A DNA stretch of 34,561 nt from Candidatus Bipolaricaulota bacterium (lineage in GTDB: Bacteria; Bipolaricaulota; Bipolaricaulia; UBA7950; UBA9294). The notes below the pieces were generated by a model. It was not told the origin of the DNA, searched no databases, and saw only the letters and a program-made list of their open reading frames with translations. Each line of letters opens with the position of its first letter. Position 1 is the first letter of the stretch. Positions 33,907-34,561 of the stretch are shown here, piece after piece. A program made the translations under genes and the position numbers. The stretch covers positions 1-34,561 of the forward strand of contig JAPLGE010000091.1 in NCBI GenBank assembly GCA_026390315.1, written 5' to 3'.

Positions 33907-34248
33907 TGTGAAGTCTCCTTGCGTCGCCGCTTCTCGGCGTGGCTCGCGGCCCGCCGACCGCCTCTCCGGGTGCGGTCGGTGGGCTTGCGGGTCCGAGCCG
34001 GAAGCGGGCGAGGGGGTGGACTGAGGAGAAGAGAGGAGTGACTTGCCCTCCTGTGAGTACCTCCGGCTGCGGGCCCCACTTCTGGGGCCCGCGGTCCTTT
34101 CCCAGGTACGCTGGAGGAGAGACCGGCGCAGGTCAGTTAGCGGCGAAGCGGCCGAAAGTCAACAGAGGACCCGCCTGAGCCGCTTGCGCAGCGGGTCAGG
34201 GCGGCAAAGAGCCTTCCTGCCCGTCATGCCTCACGGAAGCTTCGGGCT
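33907..34248 (+). other. Gene-free stretch with large GC hairpins
   Basis: No convincing CDS is seen. A large stem at 33941-33999 has CCCGCCGACCGC/GCGGTCGGTGGG (12 bp, one G-T wobble) closed outside by GGCTCG/CGAGCC. A second hairpin at 34069-34092 is a perfect 10-bp stem. A third, near 34173-34206, pairs CCGCC...CCGCT with AGCGG...GGCGG and may end the minus-strand small gene. The track ORFs 33939-34178 and 34043-34252 have no recognisable protein character. Confidence 0.45.
34069..34092 (+). terminator. Strong GC hairpin, terminator-like
   Basis: GCGGGCCCCA-CTTC-TGGGGCCCGC is a perfect 10-bp stem followed by GGTCCTTTCCC. It may end a transcript that reads through the riboswitch. Confidence 0.45.
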
Positions 34249-34422
34249 CTAGCGTTCCTTCTCGTGCCGTTCGAGGTACTCGGCGATGGCCTCGACGGTC
34301 ACGTAGTTGAGCGAACGATCCTTCTTCTCGGCGAGCTTGATCAGCCTCTCGACCAGCTTCTCCGCCTGCCTCTTCTCCGGGATGTAGATGGACATCTTGT
34401 CCAGGACTGTTTTCTTCGGCAT
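34249..34422 (-). CDS. Small 57-aa protein, possibly ribbon-helix-helix-like
   Basis: Too short for the ORF track. Start ATG at 34422 with GAGAGGGGGG 5 nt upstream, stop TAG at 34249. The protein begins MPKKTVLDKMSIYIPEKRQA, continues with a charged helical part (EKLVERLIKLAEKKDRSLNY) and ends VTVEAIAEYLERHEKER. A short strand with alternating residues (DKMSIYIP), followed by two helices with S/N-YVTVEAI before the second, matches the layout of Arc/CopG-type ribbon-helix-helix proteins (for example SLNxxVxEAIxEYL). It would be a dimeric DNA-binding regulator or antitoxin. No toxin is seen in the window; the divergent gene on its right is cut off. Confidence 0.7.
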   Translation of the reverse strand: MPKKTVLDKMSIYIPEKRQAEKLVERLIKLAEKKDRSLNYVTVEAIAEYLERHEKER

Positions 34423-34499
34423 AGGACCCCCCTCTCAACATGTGCTGATCCTAGCTACACTTGAGAGAGCCGAAAGTTGCATCGGCGAGAGGAGCCGTT

Positions 34500-34561
34500 G
34501 TGCCTAAGTCCCGCACGCGCCGTCCCGGAGCCCGCCTCGATGGCAGGAGTGCCTCGCCGTC
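34500..34561 (+). CDS. Partial CDS at the right edge
   Basis: A GTG at 34500 preceded by GAGAGGAG (spacing 5 nt) opens a frame to the window end, starting MPKSRTRRPGARLDGRS. It is divergent from the small RHH-like gene, 77 nt apart. Twenty residues, basic, give no family. An artefact of GC-rich DNA is possible. Confidence 0.35.
   Translation, partial: MPKSRTRRPGARLDGRSASP

Noticed and set aside
33939-34252. Track ORFs 33939-34178 and 34043-34252 as targets of the riboswitch
   Set aside because: Composition is that of random GC-rich frames, they overlap strong hairpins, and no domain or convincing start is seen; kept only as a caveat in the riboswitch finding.

Overview
The window is 34.6 kb of GC-rich bacterial chromosome, densely packed, with many 4-35 nt gene overlaps. 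The gene set (MutS/MutL, RsmH, FtsL/FtsI, MnmG, TpiA, PgsA) is core bacterial. CsaB (wall-polymer pyruvylation, usually linked to SLH/S-layer anchoring), large secreted DUF11/PKD/lamin-tail proteins, an HD phosphohydrolase of archaeal flavour and apparently leaderless promoters hint at a deep-branching lineage (Bipolaricaulota, Deinococcus-Thermus or similar). The sequence alone does not settle the phylum and I hold this loosely. No rRNA, tRNA, IS element or CRISPR array was seen.

Layout. (1) About 1-7.5 kb, minus strand: a seven-gene overlapping operon, read right to left as secreted/membrane protein, multi-pass membrane protein, membrane protein with acidic linker, MoxR AAA+ ATPase, DUF58 protein, BatA-like vWA protein, and a gene cut by the window edge. 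This is a MoxR/DUF58/vWA envelope chaperone-type system. (2) 7.7-9.8 kb, minus strand: a small accessory-looking block with a catalytic-domain-only tyrosine recombinase behind a perfect 14-bp-arm palindrome, an HD phosphohydrolase, and an HTH/coiled-coil protein overlapping it. (3) 9.9-15.1 kb: mutL and mutS (mismatch repair) flanking a convergent lipid kinase. (4) 15.1-19.3 kb: csaB-rsmH-ftsL-ftsI, a shortened division/cell-wall cluster headed by a wall-polymer pyruvyl transferase. (5) 19.3-21.9 kb, minus strand: an SPFH/stomatin gene and mnmG in one operon. (6) 22.0-27.9 kb, plus strand: tpiA, pgsA, a 1098-aa secreted multi-domain protein, and a DMT permease with a His-rich tail. (7) 27.9-30.5 kb: an intergenic two-hairpin small-RNA candidate, an AbrB-type regulator with a good promoter, and a two-gene ABC-2 exporter. 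(8) 30.7-33.3 kb, minus strand: an orphan MalK/UgpC-type ATPase, a PEBP (YbhB/YbcL) protein and a SAM methyltransferase. (9) 33.26-34.25 kb: about 1 kb without a convincing gene but rich in RNA structure, including a c-di-GMP-I (GEMM) riboswitch with its own promoter, upstream tandem repeats and an intrinsic terminator. (10) At the right edge: a 57-aa small protein (minus) and a divergent gene cut by the window end.

The most interesting parts are the orphan c-di-GMP riboswitch locus with its surrounding repeats and hairpins, the palindrome next to the minimal recombinase, the candidate small RNA at 28.0 kb whose terminator stem recurs at 33.46 kb, and -10 boxes only 7-8 nt from several start codons, suggesting leaderless transcripts.
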